NCBI RefSeq assembly: GCF_900108405.1
Contig: NZ_FNXG01000001.1
Coordinates: forward strand, 124,001 to 188,000
Length of the DNA stretch: 64,000 nucleotides
Source of the DNA: Paracoccus alkenifer
Lineage (GTDB): Bacteria; Pseudomonadota; Alphaproteobacteria; Rhodobacterales; Rhodobacteraceae
Direction of reading: 5' to 3'
Positions 45,501-53,062 of this stretch are shown piece by piece. The notes under the pieces are model-generated. The model ran no database searches. It had not been told where the DNA came from and worked only from the letters and a program-made list of their open reading frames with translations. The position numbers and the translations under genes were made by a program. How positions within the stretch are numbered: the stretch's first letter is position 1; the number at the start of each line of letters is the position of its first letter.

Positions 45501-46453
45501 TGTGCCTGCGCCCGGCCAATCCCCCCCGCGCGCCAAGCCATCTCGCGCCCGTCCAGCGCCTTTTGTTCCACCTTGGGCCGGATCCGGCACTCGCCGCAGC
45601 GCAGGTCGTCGCCGAACCACGACACCACCAGCGACACCGATTCCACCGCCGGCAATTCCCGCCCCAGCACCGCCAGCGAGGCCGCGAAATCCGTCCCCCC
45701 CATCGCCGTGTTGCGGTTCAGCACCCGCGTCTCGCCCAGCCCCAGGTCGTGCGAGACCTGCCGCGTCGCCAGCGCATATTCCCCCGTGCCCGGGATCATC
45801 GCCACCGCGCGCACGTTATCGGCCAGCGAATGCGCCCCCGCCACGCCGCGCGTGACCTCGAAACTCAGCTGCGGCACGCGGTTGCCCCAGCGCTCCAGCG
45901 CCAGATCCTCGAACACGACATAGGCCGTGCCCCGCCAGGCGGGCGCGGCCTCGCCCTCATGTGCGGCCACCGCCGGGTCGGGCAGCTGCGTCTCGTCCCC
46001 CGGATAGACCCGCATGTTCAGCGCCGAGGGGTCGATTTCCTCGCCATCCGCCCAGATGCGCCCGACACCCCTGATCGCGCCCTCGCACAGCGCCACCGCC
46101 AGGCTCAGCCGATAGCCGATCTCCGTCACCCGCTGCCCGCCGCCCTTGCCGCCCGCGTCATGGCTGCGCCGCACCTCGACCAGCTTTGAGGCCCAGATCA
46201 CATGCCCCGGCACCCGCATCTGCCCCCAGATCCGCGGGATCGGCGCGCCCTCGCCCGCCGTCTGCAGCCGCAGCCGGTCGATGCGCCCCGTCTCGACCGA
46301 GCGCGCGCCCCCGCCCAGCAGCCGCTGGTCGATCACCCGCCCCACCGTGGCGCCCACCGCGCGCCCGATCACCGCGCCCGTCAGCCCCAACACCGTGCCG
46401 CCGAACCCCGCCCCGATCGAGGCCCCCGCCGCCGCTAGTAGAATCGTCGCCAT
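42560..46453 (-). CDS. GTA gp15, baseplate multidomain (megatron) protein
   Basis: 1297-residue tail-tip/baseplate protein that forms the host-contact end of the gene transfer agent. The N-terminal Gly-rich hydrophobic stretch (ILLAAAGASIGAGFGGTVLGL) precedes tail-hub-like segments. The middle holds a TIM-barrel-like glycoside-hydrolase region (about 480-760, YAADWSEYFGHHPGGD, FVGIDNYMLLSDW, KPIWFTEYGCAALDRASNQPNKFLD), and the C-terminal third has phage-tail beta domains. Length matches R. capsulatus gp15 (about 1300). It begins 36 bp after the gp14 stop and is followed with overlap by the DUF2793 gene. Confidence 0.93.
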   Translation of the reverse strand: MATILLAAAGASIGAGFGGTVLGLTGAVIGRAVGATVGRVIDQRLLGGGARSVETGRIDRLRLQTAGEGAPIPRIWGQMRVPGHVIWASKLVEVRRSHDAGGKGGGQRVTEIGYRLSLAVALCEGAIRGVGRIWADGEEIDPSALNMRVYPGDETQLPDPAVAAHEGEAAPAWRGTAYVVFEDLALERWGNRVPQLSFEVTRGVAGAHSLADNVRAVAMIPGTGEYALATRQVSHDLGLGETRVLNRNTAMGGTDFAASLAVLGRELPAVESVSLVVSWFGDDLRCGECRIRPKVEQKALDGREMAWRAGGIGRAQAQVVPQVDGRVIYGGTPADESVVEALRAIGASGKAAVFYPFILMEQLAGNGLPDPWGVPDEEGVIPEQPVMPWRGRITSSVAAGREGSPQGTAAVEAEVAAFFGAAAPGDFAVQGGRVVYSGPDEWSYRRFILHYAYLCRMAGGVGAFLIGSEMVALTQIRGAAGYPAVAALRQLAADVRGILGPDVKLSYAADWSEYFGHHPGGDEARFHLDPLWGDENIDFVGIDNYMLLSDWREGDAHLDAHWGDVRNPDYLRGNVCGGEGYDWYYASEEHREVQTRTPITDGQAEPWIWRYKDLRGWWSNWHYDRLPGGGRADDPTEWVPGSKPIWFTEYGCAALDRASNQPNKFLDAMSSESSLPRYSRGLRDDAMQAAYVEAVTSYWADPGNNPEMEGGGRMVDLSRAHVWAWDARPYPAFPALGGLWSDGPAWERGHWLNGRAGAVALADVVRDICAGSGLGAVDAGGLYGVVRGYAVQGPETGRAALQPLMLAHGFDAVEREGVLRFVMRDGRAAAVLDEGGLAVAEGQGGFEITRAPDAEMPGRIRLSHIEAGGDYALGTSEAAMPERARILATDSEFPMVLTRPEAQATALRWLAETLVAQEGARFALPPSLKHLGPGDVVAMANGTGAGGRWRIDRIERAGALLAEAVRVEPGVYRPLPFVSATLQGKPYVATGPVWPVFLDLPLLTGDEVPHAPWLAVGATPWPGAVRAWVSVDEEAGYQPNVILPGPAVMGVTLAPLAAARPGVLDRGPALRLRLKGGNLQSVTENALLAGGNLLAIGDGSADRWELMQFAQARLVAPGEWEVRDRLRGQAGTDALMPAEWPSGSVVALLDGGPRQVDLPASARLQLRHWRVGPASLSPEDAAYQHQAVVAGGAGLRPLSPCHLRLEGRSLRWIRRTRVEGDGWEAPEVPLGEASERYLLRLLRGEVELHRAEVTGPEWEIPVPVWNAARAGGGFAVAVAQLSESYGPGPSVRRNVDV

Positions 46454-46489
46454 CGCCTGTCCCCAATCTGCTTTTGCCGCGCGCTGTCG

Positions 46490-46921
46490 TTAAGATGCGG
46501 GCCAGAAAAACCGCGCCACGATCCGCGCCCGCCACGGGGCCGACAGCGGGCTTTCCACCACCCCGTGCCGCTCATAGGCATGGATGAAACTGTCGCCGCC
46601 GCCCGCCAGAATCCCCAGATGCTTGGCCACCGCGCCATCACGCATCCGAAACAGCAGCACCTCACCGGGGCTACCCTTGCCCCCAGCCACCGCCAGATTG
46701 CGCAAGGCCGCCGCCAGCAGAGGCCCCTGATCTCCGCCGATCTCGCCCCAATCGGCGGTATAGGGTGGCGGCGCCTCGGGTTCGGTCCCGTAAAGCTCGC
46801 GCCAGACGCCGCGGATCAGCCCCAGGCAATCCGCCCCCGCCCCCTTCACCGATCCCTGATGCACATAAGGCGTGCCGATCCAGCCCCGCGCGACCCCGAC
46901 CGCCCGCAGACCCACCGTCAT
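46490..46921 (-). CDS. GTA gp14, NlpC/P60-type tail peptidase
   Basis: A 143-residue cysteine peptidase of the NlpC/P60 type, expected in the tail tip to cut cell-wall peptides during DNA delivery. Catalytic Cys32 lies in GADCLGLIRG and His101 in VAKHLGIL, spaced as in the family; a polar third residue is likely in HAYERHG. The ATG at 46921 overlaps the gp13 stop by 4 bp. Matches gp14 of the Rhodobacter GTA in size and position. Confidence 0.92.
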   Translation of the reverse strand: MTVGLRAVGVARGWIGTPYVHQGSVKGAGADCLGLIRGVWRELYGTEPEAPPPYTADWGEIGGDQGPLLAAALRNLAVAGGKGSPGEVLLFRMRDGAVAKHLGILAGGGDSFIHAYERHGVVESPLSAPWRARIVARFFWPAS

Positions 46922-47754
46922 CGCCGCCCCCGCGCCACCTGCGGCGCCAGCAGCCAGTCCTCGGGAGGCAACTCGGGGAACCCGCGGAAATTCAGGAAAT
47001 TGAGGAACTTCGCCCGGCAAGTCGCGGCCTGCTTGTCGCAACCCGCCCACAGCCGCAGCCGGTCGCCCACAAGCGGCACCGCACCCGGCGCCGCCCACAG
47101 CTCGATCTCGCGCATACCCGCGGCCTCCCGGTCGATCTTGACCACCCCCGACAAGCCCACAGCCGGCCCGTCCAGAAACTCGACCCGGCCATGCGCGAAC
47201 CATCCCTCGGCATGGCCACCCAGCCCCGACAGCCCCAGCCGCGCGCCGCCCTCGTCGACCAGCTCGACCACGGCTTCGGCCAAATACCCCTCGCGCGACA
47301 GGTCGAACCGGCACTGCCCGTCGCCCAGCATGGCCGAGCAACGCGCATGAAACACCCGCCCCTGCGGCCGGTTCAGCGCCTCGGACAAGCCCCGCAGCTC
47401 GGCCCGATAGGCCCCCCCGGCAAAGACCACCTCGCCCAAGCCCCCCCGAAACAGCAGCCGCCGCTGCGCGACATCGCGCCAGTCCACCTCCCACAGCCGG
47501 ACCTCGGCCCCGTCCCAGCGCCCCGCCGCCAGATCCCCGGGCGTGATCGCCTCCGAGGACAGCGCCCCCTGAACCTCGGTATTGTCCACCGCCAGCCCCA
47601 GCCCCTGCACCAGCGCCTGCGCGCTCAGCCCGGCATGGGGGCGAAACACGATGCCCTCGAACTCCAGCGCCATGTCGTGGTCGGTGAACCCCAGGCACAG
47701 CCCATCGGCGCGCGTGACCGCCCAGACCCGCGCAATCGTGGTCGCCGCGCTCAC
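46918..47754 (-). CDS. GTA gp13, DUF2163 tail hub protein
   Basis: 278 residues, DUF2163 / phage_BR0599 family. The N-terminal part has LGFTDHDMALEFEGIVF and the C-terminal part DRLRLWAGCDKQAATCRAKFLNFLNFRGFPELP, whose cysteines (GCDKQAATC) fit the Fe-S cluster site known in hub proteins of related tails. It forms the ring between tail tube and baseplate. The start is GTG at 47754, overlapping the gp12 stop as GTGA. Length is normal. Confidence 0.92.
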   Translation of the reverse strand: MSAATTIARVWAVTRADGLCLGFTDHDMALEFEGIVFRPHAGLSAQALVQGLGLAVDNTEVQGALSSEAITPGDLAAGRWDGAEVRLWEVDWRDVAQRRLLFRGGLGEVVFAGGAYRAELRGLSEALNRPQGRVFHARCSAMLGDGQCRFDLSREGYLAEAVVELVDEGGARLGLSGLGGHAEGWFAHGRVEFLDGPAVGLSGVVKIDREAAGMREIELWAAPGAVPLVGDRLRLWAGCDKQAATCRAKFLNFLNFRGFPELPPEDWLLAPQVARGRR

Positions 47755-48383
47755 AGCCGCAGCTCCACCACCGGAACCTGCGGCACGTCACCCGCCTGGA
47801 ACGAGGCCACAGACACCGCGATCCGGTCCGTGTCAAACCGCACCGGCACGTCGAACTCGAACCCGGCGGTCACCGGCGCCTCCATCATCGGCGCCTTGTG
47901 CAGAACCACCACGCCAGAGCCATGGTCGATGTCGTAATCCTGCCCCTCGAACCGCTCGACCCCGCCCACGGCAATGCGAACCGTCCCCGCCACGGGCTTG
48001 GTGATCGGCCGCAGATACCCCTCGGCGCCCGAACGATAAAGCTTGCGCAGCCCGAACTCGACCCGCAGCCCGTCGCCGGTGCCGATCAGCTGGTCCCCCG
48101 GCGCCACCACGCCGCTGGGGGCGCAGGATTTGTAATCCGCCCAGTCCTTCCAGCGAAACCCATGCAGCTGCCCCGCCCGCGCCTCGAAAAATGCAATCAG
48201 CGCCGCCATGTCATCCAGGCTGCGCAGCCCCACGCCCGCGTCATAGCGACGGCGCGAATGCGCCCAGGGGGTGTTGCGCTCTTCAAAACCGTTGGTCAGG
48301 GCGACGATCTCGGTCCGCCGCTCCGGCCCGCCCATCGAGCCGAAGGACAGATCCGCCGGAAACCGGATCTCGTGAAATGCCAT
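47751..48383 (-). CDS. GTA gp12, DUF2460 distal tail protein
   Basis: 210 residues, DUF2460 family (distal tail protein). It opens MAFHEIRFPADLSFGSMGGPERRTEIV and contains the conserved RYDAGVGLRSLDDMAALIAFFEAR and FRWKDWADYKSC. It would connect tail tube and hub. The ATG at 48383 is chosen; the open frame upstream runs through intergenic element g. It follows gp11 after a 94-bp gap, one of the few real gaps in the cluster, and overlaps gp13 by 4 bp. Confidence 0.92.
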   Translation of the reverse strand: MAFHEIRFPADLSFGSMGGPERRTEIVALTNGFEERNTPWAHSRRRYDAGVGLRSLDDMAALIAFFEARAGQLHGFRWKDWADYKSCAPSGVVAPGDQLIGTGDGLRVEFGLRKLYRSGAEGYLRPITKPVAGTVRIAVGGVERFEGQDYDIDHGSGVVVLHKAPMMEAPVTAGFEFDVPVRFDTDRIAVSVASFQAGDVPQVPVVELRL

Positions 48384-48410
48384 GATGCCACCTCTCCGCA
48401 GCCGCGCCGC

Positions 48411-48472
48411 TTTCATCTTGCCGAAAATATCCTGGGGGGAGGCCGGCGCAGCCGGCGGGGGCAAAGCCCCCT
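48411..48472 (-). repeat. AAATATCC intergenic element, copy g
   Basis: In the gp11-gp12 gap. In the minus direction: hairpin GGGGGC-ttt-GCCCCC, hairpin GCCGGC-tgc-GCCGGC, then AGGATATTTTCGGCAAGATG. Confidence 0.6.
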
Positions 48473-48477
48473 CGCGA

Positions 48478-49119
48478 TCAGCCCAGCCGCTCGCCCCGCG
48501 CCAGAACCCGCCCCAGCCGCGCCGCAATCTGCCCCTGGCTGCGCTGGAACCCCGCCACATCGGGGGTCGAGACGTTGAAGGTCACGTTCACCGCCCGCCC
48601 GCCACCCCCGGCCGAGGCAACCCCCAGCCGCCCGTCCGGGCCGCGGCGCAGCGGCATGATCGCCTCGGGGCCGGCCTCGCCCATCAGCCCGACGCCGCCG
48701 CGCATGGGAAAATGCGTGGGCGCGCTGACGATGCCGCCCTGCGCAAACGGCATCACCCGGCCCTGCGTGAACGCGCCCCCTTGGGCAAAGGGCAGCGCCC
48801 CGGCCACGAACCCGCTGACCCCCTCGGCCAAGGCCCCCGCGACCGCGTTCTGCACCGGCCGCATGGCCACGGAAAACACCGTATCCGCCATGCTGCGGGC
48901 GACCGTCTTCAACGCGTCCGACAGCTTCACCCCGTCGAACACCAGCCCGTCAAAGGCCCGCCGCAGCCCGCCCCCGAACCCTGCGGTCAGTGACGACACC
49001 TCGCGCCCGGTCTGCCCCATCGCCTGCCCCAGCCGGGCCAGTTCCGCTTCAAAGGCAACGGTGATCCGCCCCGAGTGCTCCAGCCGTTCGTCCAGCCGCT
49101 CAAATCCGTCCGTGTCCAT
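48478..49119 (-). CDS. GTA gp11, tail tape-measure-type protein
   Basis: 213-residue short tape-measure protein, in line with the short GTA tail. Helical N-terminal half (about 1-60, FERLDERLEHSGRITVAFEAELARLGQAM), an Ala-rich amphipathic stretch (about 65-105), and the Gly-rich FAQGGAFTQGRVMPFAQGGIV typical of phage tape-measure tails; the pattern GLMGEAGPEAIMPLRRGPDGRLGV is a hallmark of GTA gp11. It overlaps the gene upstream by 20 bp. Compared with long-tailed phages the protein is very short, as expected here. Confidence 0.9.
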   Translation of the reverse strand: MDTDGFERLDERLEHSGRITVAFEAELARLGQAMGQTGREVSSLTAGFGGGLRRAFDGLVFDGVKLSDALKTVARSMADTVFSVAMRPVQNAVAGALAEGVSGFVAGALPFAQGGAFTQGRVMPFAQGGIVSAPTHFPMRGGVGLMGEAGPEAIMPLRRGPDGRLGVASAGGGGRAVNVTFNVSTPDVAGFQRSQGQIAARLGRVLARGERLG

Positions 49120-49366
49120 CGCCCACCCCCTTGTCCGCGGGACCGTCAGGGAACCGCACCATCAATTCGCCCAAGGCGCTGCGGGTCATCGCCGCCGCCC
49201 TCATCCCGGCCCCCGCCCCGGCAGCCGGCTCGACCCCCAGCATCAGCGCCAGCTCTGCCGGGGTCAGATCCCAGAACTCGGCCGGGCGCAGCCCCAGCCC
49301 TCCCACGCCCGGGCCATGCAGCCCCGCCCGCATCAGCCCGGGCCAGTCCAGCCCCCGCCTGCTCAT
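49100..49366 (-). CDS. GTA gp10.1, rcc01693-type tail assembly protein
   Basis: 88 residues of the rcc01693/DUF2376 group. The conserved core is LRPAEFWDLTPAELALMLG, with an Ala/Gly-rich region and a charged tail. It takes the place of a tail assembly chaperone in GTA clusters. The ATG at 49366 overlaps the gp10 stop by 4 bp, and its end overlaps gp11 by 20 bp. I looked for a slippery sequence joining it to gp10 and saw none. Confidence 0.85.
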   Translation of the reverse strand: MSRRGLDWPGLMRAGLHGPGVGGLGLRPAEFWDLTPAELALMLGVEPAAGAGAGMRAAAMTRSALGELMVRFPDGPADKGVGDGHGRI

Positions 49367-49680
49367 TCCGGCATACGAAACGCACGGGCGATCAGCTCGG
49401 CGGCGGCGCGGGCCGCCGCAACGGGGCCGCCCTCGATCTCGGTGGTCAGCAGGTCCGGGTCCGCCCCTTGCCAGCCGCCGCCGCGCAGCCCGGCAACCAG
49501 CACCGCCATCACGTCGCAGCTGGAAAACCGCCCCGCCTCGAACCGCTCGATCACCTCGACCAGGCTGCCCGCCCCCAGCGCCGCCTCAAGTCCGGCCAAC
49601 GCCCCCAGCGTCAGCCGCGCCGCGTGGCGGCGGCCGTCCAGCACCACCGCCACCTCGCCGCGATGCGGGTTCACGCTCAT
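49363..49680 (-). CDS. GTA gp10 family protein
   Basis: 105 residues, gene transfer agent family protein found between major tail protein and tape measure. GEVAVVLDGRRHAARLTLGALAGLEAALG begins the domain, then VIERFEAGRFSSCDVMAVLVAGLRGGG. It probably acts as a tail assembly chaperone. No membrane segment or enzyme motif. 4-bp overlaps on both sides. Confidence 0.88.
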   Translation of the reverse strand: MSVNPHRGEVAVVLDGRRHAARLTLGALAGLEAALGAGSLVEVIERFEAGRFSSCDVMAVLVAGLRGGGWQGADPDLLTTEIEGGPVAAARAAAELIARAFRMPE

Positions 49681-50174
49681 GGCGCCTCACCCTCGCCGCC
49701 CTCAGCGCCCTCGCCCTCATCCTCACCCGGCTCGCCCATATCCCCGCCATCGCCCAACTCCGGCTCGGCCACGAACGCAAGCACCCCGGCCGAGGCCAGC
49801 GACAGCTCATAACTCGCCTCACCGTTGTAATTGCCGGCATATTCCAGCCCGGTGATCTGGAACGGCCCCTCGACACGGCCGAACCCGGGGATCACCACCT
49901 GGAACCGCGGCACCTCAGCGTCAAAGAACGCCTGCCGCGCCCGGGCATCCGTCGCCTCGTCGCGAAACACCCCCGACCCGGAAATCGAGGCCGACCGCAC
50001 GCCTGCGCCCCCCAGCAACTCGCGCCAGCCGCCCTCGCTGCCCATCGAGGTCACGTCCACCGTCTCGGCGTTGAACGCCAGCCGCGTCGCGCGCAGCCCC
50101 GCCACCGTCTCGAAACTGCCGTCGCCGGTCATGTCCATCTTGATCAGCAGGTCGCGCCCGTTCTGAACCGTCAT
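49677..50174 (-). CDS. GTA gp9, major tail tube protein (TP901-1 family)
   Basis: 165 residues, major tail protein: QNGRDLLIKMD at the start, TVDVTSMGSEGGWRELL and FQVVIPGFGRVEGPFQITGLEYAGNYNGEASYELSLASAG. The family fold ends near residue 137. A further 27 residues are a strongly acidic Gly/Glu/Asp tail (GDGGDMGEPGEDEGEG and following), which I do not know from related GTAs. If each subunit of the tail tube carries it, the tube would have a charged lining or surface. 10 bp separate it from gp8. Confidence 0.9.
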   Translation of the reverse strand: MTVQNGRDLLIKMDMTGDGSFETVAGLRATRLAFNAETVDVTSMGSEGGWRELLGGAGVRSASISGSGVFRDEATDARARQAFFDAEVPRFQVVIPGFGRVEGPFQITGLEYAGNYNGEASYELSLASAGVLAFVAEPELGDGGDMGEPGEDEGEGAEGGEGEAP

Positions 50175-50184
50175 GCCATTCTCC

Positions 50185-50616
50185 TCATGCCACCTTCAGG
50201 CCCAGGTCGATGCGCGCGCGAAACACCAGATCCACGCGGCGCCCTGCGCCCACCCCGGCCCGGCGCGCCCGCGCGCGCAGGAACCACAAACCGACCAGAT
50301 GCCCCTCGCCCAGCGCCAAGGCCCCATCCTCCAGCGCCGCCACCGCCGCTGCCGCCGCGGCCTTTACCGGGGCAAACCCACCGGTATCCTCGGCCCCCGA
50401 CAGGACCGAGACGGTGAAATCATGCCGCGCGCCGCCCCCGGTCATGTCGCCCGCATCCGCCACATCCTCGGGGCCGATCGCGACATGCGTCCCCGCCGGA
50501 GGGCTGACCGGCAGCGCGTCATAGATCGCGTCCCCCACCAGCGCCGCCAGCGCGTCGCTGTCGCGCAGCGCCCGATAGACGGCCGCCTGCAATTCCGCCG
50601 ACACATGGAACCTCAT
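50185..50616 (-). CDS. GTA gp8, DUF3168 tail terminator-type protein
   Basis: 143 residues, DUF3168 family, expected at the tail-head junction as a tail terminator. MRFHVSAELQAAVYRALRDSDALAALVGDAIYDALP is typical, as is FTVSVLSGAEDTGGFAPVK. The ATG at 50616 overlaps the gp7 stop (ATGA). The frame continues open upstream into the 5' part of gp7, because gp7 is frameshifted; that longer frame does not mean a fusion. Confidence 0.9.
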   Translation of the reverse strand: MRFHVSAELQAAVYRALRDSDALAALVGDAIYDALPVSPPAGTHVAIGPEDVADAGDMTGGGARHDFTVSVLSGAEDTGGFAPVKAAAAAAVAALEDGALALGEGHLVGLWFLRARARRAGVGAGRRVDLVFRARIDLGLKVA

Positions 50617-50952
50617 GCCACCCTCACCTCTCTGGCCAGACAGTCGAGCCACCGCCCCGCGGCATCCGCCTCGGCCACCGCGTCGATGTGAAACACCCGC
50701 GCCCCCATGCGGAACCGCTGCTCGGGCCGAGGGCGCCTCGGGTCGCCCTCGCGCGCGGCGCGCAGGGTGATGCGCCAGCGCACCACGCTTTCGGCGCCGA
50801 CCTCGCCCGCGCGCTCGACCCCCACGCCGGCCTGCATCCGGGCATGGACGATGCCCAGCGAATGCCAGACCATCCCGATAGCCGCCCATGCCGTCGGCCA
50901 CCCGCTCGGGCGTCTCCAGGACCAGCGGGTGCAGCATCCGGGGCGCGCTCAT
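50613..50952 (-). pseudogene. GTA gp7, head-tail adaptor, with +1 frameshift
   Basis: The first about 27 codons from the ATG at 50952 read MLHPLVLETPERVADGMGGYRD, the normal adaptor N-terminus. From about 50873 the family sequence continues in another frame: VWHSLGIVHARMQAG, RWRITLRAAREGDPRRPRPEQRF and GARVFHIDAVAEADAAGRWL, ending at 50613. The length from start to stop is 340 bp, one more than a multiple of three, and one extra G in GATGGTC (50867-50873 region) accounts for it. A truncated product could start at the ATG at 50873 but would miss the first strand. So the gene is broken, wrongly sequenced or read by frameshifting. Its neighbours are intact and overlap it normally (ATGA at both ends). 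Confidence 0.8.
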
Positions 50953-51566
50953 GCCCGCCTCCCGAAGCTGCCGCGCCCGGTCAGGGTGCGCACCGCGCGC
51001 CAGCGGTCGATCAGCGCGCTGACCCCATGCGGCAGCGCCAGCTGGCTGCCGTCAAAGCCGCGGTCCTCGTAATAGCGCGCAGCCAGCATCATCACCGCCT
51101 GCGCCAGATCGGCGGGCACGTCGTCCCAGCCGGTCCCGAACCCGGCGGTAAAGCGCACGGTGACATGCCCGCCCACCGGAACCACCGGCAGGCTGCCCAC
51201 AACCGGCACCAGCACCGGGCGCTGGTTGTCCGGAACCAGCCGCCAGCGCTCGGGCGCAACTGCCGTCACCGCGCCGGCGCGGTCGGTCAGCTCGACCGTC
51301 TCGACCGACAGCGCCGGCGCCAGCGGCAGCGGCTGGCCCATGGGATCGCGCCAATCCTCCAGCCGCAGCCGGAACACCCGCGTCAACAGCACCTTGCCGG
51401 TGCGCGCCTCCACCGTCGCGATGGCGGCGCGCAGAAACCCCGCCAGCGCCGCATCCTCGGTCGCATCCTCGACCAGTTCGAACCCCGATCCCATCCGCAG
51501 ATGATTGCGCAATCCGGCAACCGGCAGCGCCGCCTGTGCCGGAGCGGTTTCCTCGACGAGCAACAT
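50949..51566 (-). CDS. GTA gp6, head-tail connector (phiE125 gp8-like)
   Basis: 205-residue connector protein. LLVEETAPAQAALPVAGLRNHLRMG opens the domain, and VEARTGKVLLTRVFRLRLEDWRDP, TVRFTAGFGTGWDDVPADLAQAVMMLAARYYEDR are conserved. It forms the ring that joins portal and adaptor. The ATG at 51566 is used; codons upstream in frame (to 51704) lie in the gap after the capsid gene and lack homology. The stop overlaps the gp7 start by 4 bp. Confidence 0.9.
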   Translation of the reverse strand: MLLVEETAPAQAALPVAGLRNHLRMGSGFELVEDATEDAALAGFLRAAIATVEARTGKVLLTRVFRLRLEDWRDPMGQPLPLAPALSVETVELTDRAGAVTAVAPERWRLVPDNQRPVLVPVVGSLPVVPVGGHVTVRFTAGFGTGWDDVPADLAQAVMMLAARYYEDRGFDGSQLALPHGVSALIDRWRAVRTLTGRGSFGRRA

Positions 51567-51704
51567 TCCTGAAACCTCCCGTTCCGAAAGCAGCCGCTGG
51601 TGAAACATGTCGGGGCCACGGCGCGTCCGCCGGCCACGGCCCGCGCGGACAGTGATTGAGCCACCGTCTCCGGCGGCCAGCACCGCGGCCCCTCCTCGCC
51701 ACAA

Positions 51705-52886
51705 TCAGGCGGCGAAGGTCAGCAGCTTGACGGCACGGGTATCGACCACGCCGCCACCCACGCGCTTGGTCGCATAGAACAGCACATGCGGCTTGGCCGA
51801 ATACGGGTCGCGCAGGATGCGCAGCTCGGGGCGCTCGGCCACGGTATAGGCGCGGCGGAAATCACCGAAAGCCACCGACTTGGACCCGGCCGAGGGGTTG
51901 GGCATGTCCTCGCAGATCAGCACCGGATACCCCAGCAGCCGCGCCGGCTCGCCCGCGGCCAGCCCATCAGCCCACAGATAACGCCCGTCGCCGTCGCGCA
52001 TCCGCCGGATCATCCCGGCCACGCGACTGTTCATCAGGAACGAGGCATTGGCCCGGTAGCCCGCCTCCAGCGCATAGACCAGGTCGATCAGCGCATTCGC
52101 AGGCGCGGTGCCGGCGAAATCGCCGGCGGCGCCGGTGTTGATCAGCCCGATATTGCCGTCGGTGGCGGTGGCGTTCGGTGCGGTGGGATAGTTCAGCAGC
52201 CCCCGCGGCTTGTCCATGCCGTTGCCGTTGATGAACGCCGCCGATTCCGCGCGGGCGAATTTCTCGGCGATACGTTCGGCCAGCCAGCTTTCCAGGTCGA
52301 ACGAGGCATCGTCCAGCAGCCGCTGCGTGGCCTTGGGCATCGCCGCCAGCTCATGCAGCGGGATCGAGACCCGCTCAACCTGCGGCGTGTCGGTCTCGGC
52401 GGTGGCCACGGTCTCGCTGGCCCAGCCCGCGCCGATGTCGGAACGGTCGGCCAGAACCTCATAGGCCGCCGATTCCACCTGCACCACCGTGGCCAGCGCC
52501 CGCAGCGAGCCCGCGCCCCGCAGCGCCTCCTGCACCGTGTCGGAAATCACCGGCGCGGCCAGATAGCCCCCGTCGGTGCCCGAGGCCATGGCCTTCTCCT
52601 CGATCGCCAGCCCGCGCAGCCCGGCGTCATCGCCCCGGCGCAGATAGGCGGCAAAGGCTTTCTGATGCGGCGCCTCGATCTCGGCGGCCTGCGAAAGCGG
52701 CGAGCGACCCCGAAGGGCGGTCTTGCGGTCCAGCATGGTCATGCGTCTGTCCTGTGCTTGCAGTTTCTGTTCGATCGTCTCGCGAAAGCCCTTGAGTTCA
52801 TGGACGAACTCGGCCATCGCACCCTCCACGCCGGCCGGCATTTCCCCGGCAGCGGCCCCGGCCCCTGCGGCCTTAACCTCGGTCAT
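51705..52886 (-). CDS. GTA gp5, major capsid protein (HK97 fold)
   Basis: 393 residues. N-terminal coiled-coil scaffold-like delta domain (about 18-65, EFVHELKGFRETIEQKLQAQDRRMTML in parts), then the HK97 fold from about 95 (MASGTDGGYLAAPVISDTVQEAL, VERVSIPLHELAAMPKATQRLLDDASFDLESWLA, FINGNGMDKPRGLL, FGDFRRAYTVAERPELRILRDPYS). The delta domain is normally removed by the gp4 protease. It is preceded by a hairpin with U-run and intergenic element h, so its mRNA may be controlled separately from gp1-gp4. Confidence 0.95.
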   Translation of the reverse strand: MTEVKAAGAGAAAGEMPAGVEGAMAEFVHELKGFRETIEQKLQAQDRRMTMLDRKTALRGRSPLSQAAEIEAPHQKAFAAYLRRGDDAGLRGLAIEEKAMASGTDGGYLAAPVISDTVQEALRGAGSLRALATVVQVESAAYEVLADRSDIGAGWASETVATAETDTPQVERVSIPLHELAAMPKATQRLLDDASFDLESWLAERIAEKFARAESAAFINGNGMDKPRGLLNYPTAPNATATDGNIGLINTGAAGDFAGTAPANALIDLVYALEAGYRANASFLMNSRVAGMIRRMRDGDGRYLWADGLAAGEPARLLGYPVLICEDMPNPSAGSKSVAFGDFRRAYTVAERPELRILRDPYSAKPHVLFYATKRVGGGVVDTRAVKLLTFAA

Positions 52887-52904
52887 CGCCGTCTCTCCTC
52901 ATCT

Positions 52905-52938
52905 GAAAAAGGCGGCCGCCCCCACCGGAACGCCGCCT
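52905..52938 (-). terminator. Hairpin with U-run directly upstream of gp5 (capsid)
   Basis: Stem AGGCGGC/GCCGCCT (52910-52916 with 52932-52938) followed on the minus strand by TTTTTC, ending 19 bp before the capsid ATG. The terminator-like shape on the coding strand between gp4 and gp5 suggests termination or attenuation. Confidence 0.6.
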
Positions 52939-53002
52939 GCCATCGGCCGGACCTCAGCCCCGCCGCATCCTCTCCGCCCCGCAGCCAACAGGCCGCAGAA
53001 AG

Positions 53003-53061
53003 CATCTTCTGTCCGAAAATATCCTGGGGGAGTCCCGGCACGGGACGGGGGCAAAGCCCCC
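53003..53061 (-). repeat. AAATATCC intergenic element, copy h
   Basis: Directly after the gp4 stop. In the minus direction: GGGGGCtttGCCCCC, then GTCCCG-tgc-CGGGAC, then AGGATATTTTCGGAC. Confidence 0.6.
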
Positions 53062-53062
53062 C

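Noticed and set aside
44588..46189. 533-codon plus-strand open frame
   Set aside because: Antisense to gp15; composition typical of shadow frames.
49363..49366. Programmed frameshift joining gp10 and gp10.1 as in phage tail chaperones
   Set aside because: Only an ATGA overlap is present and no slippery heptamer was seen.
50185..50952. 255-codon frame joining gp7 start to gp8
   Set aside because: Results from the gp7 frameshift; the middle part is out-of-frame, Arg/Gly-rich sequence.
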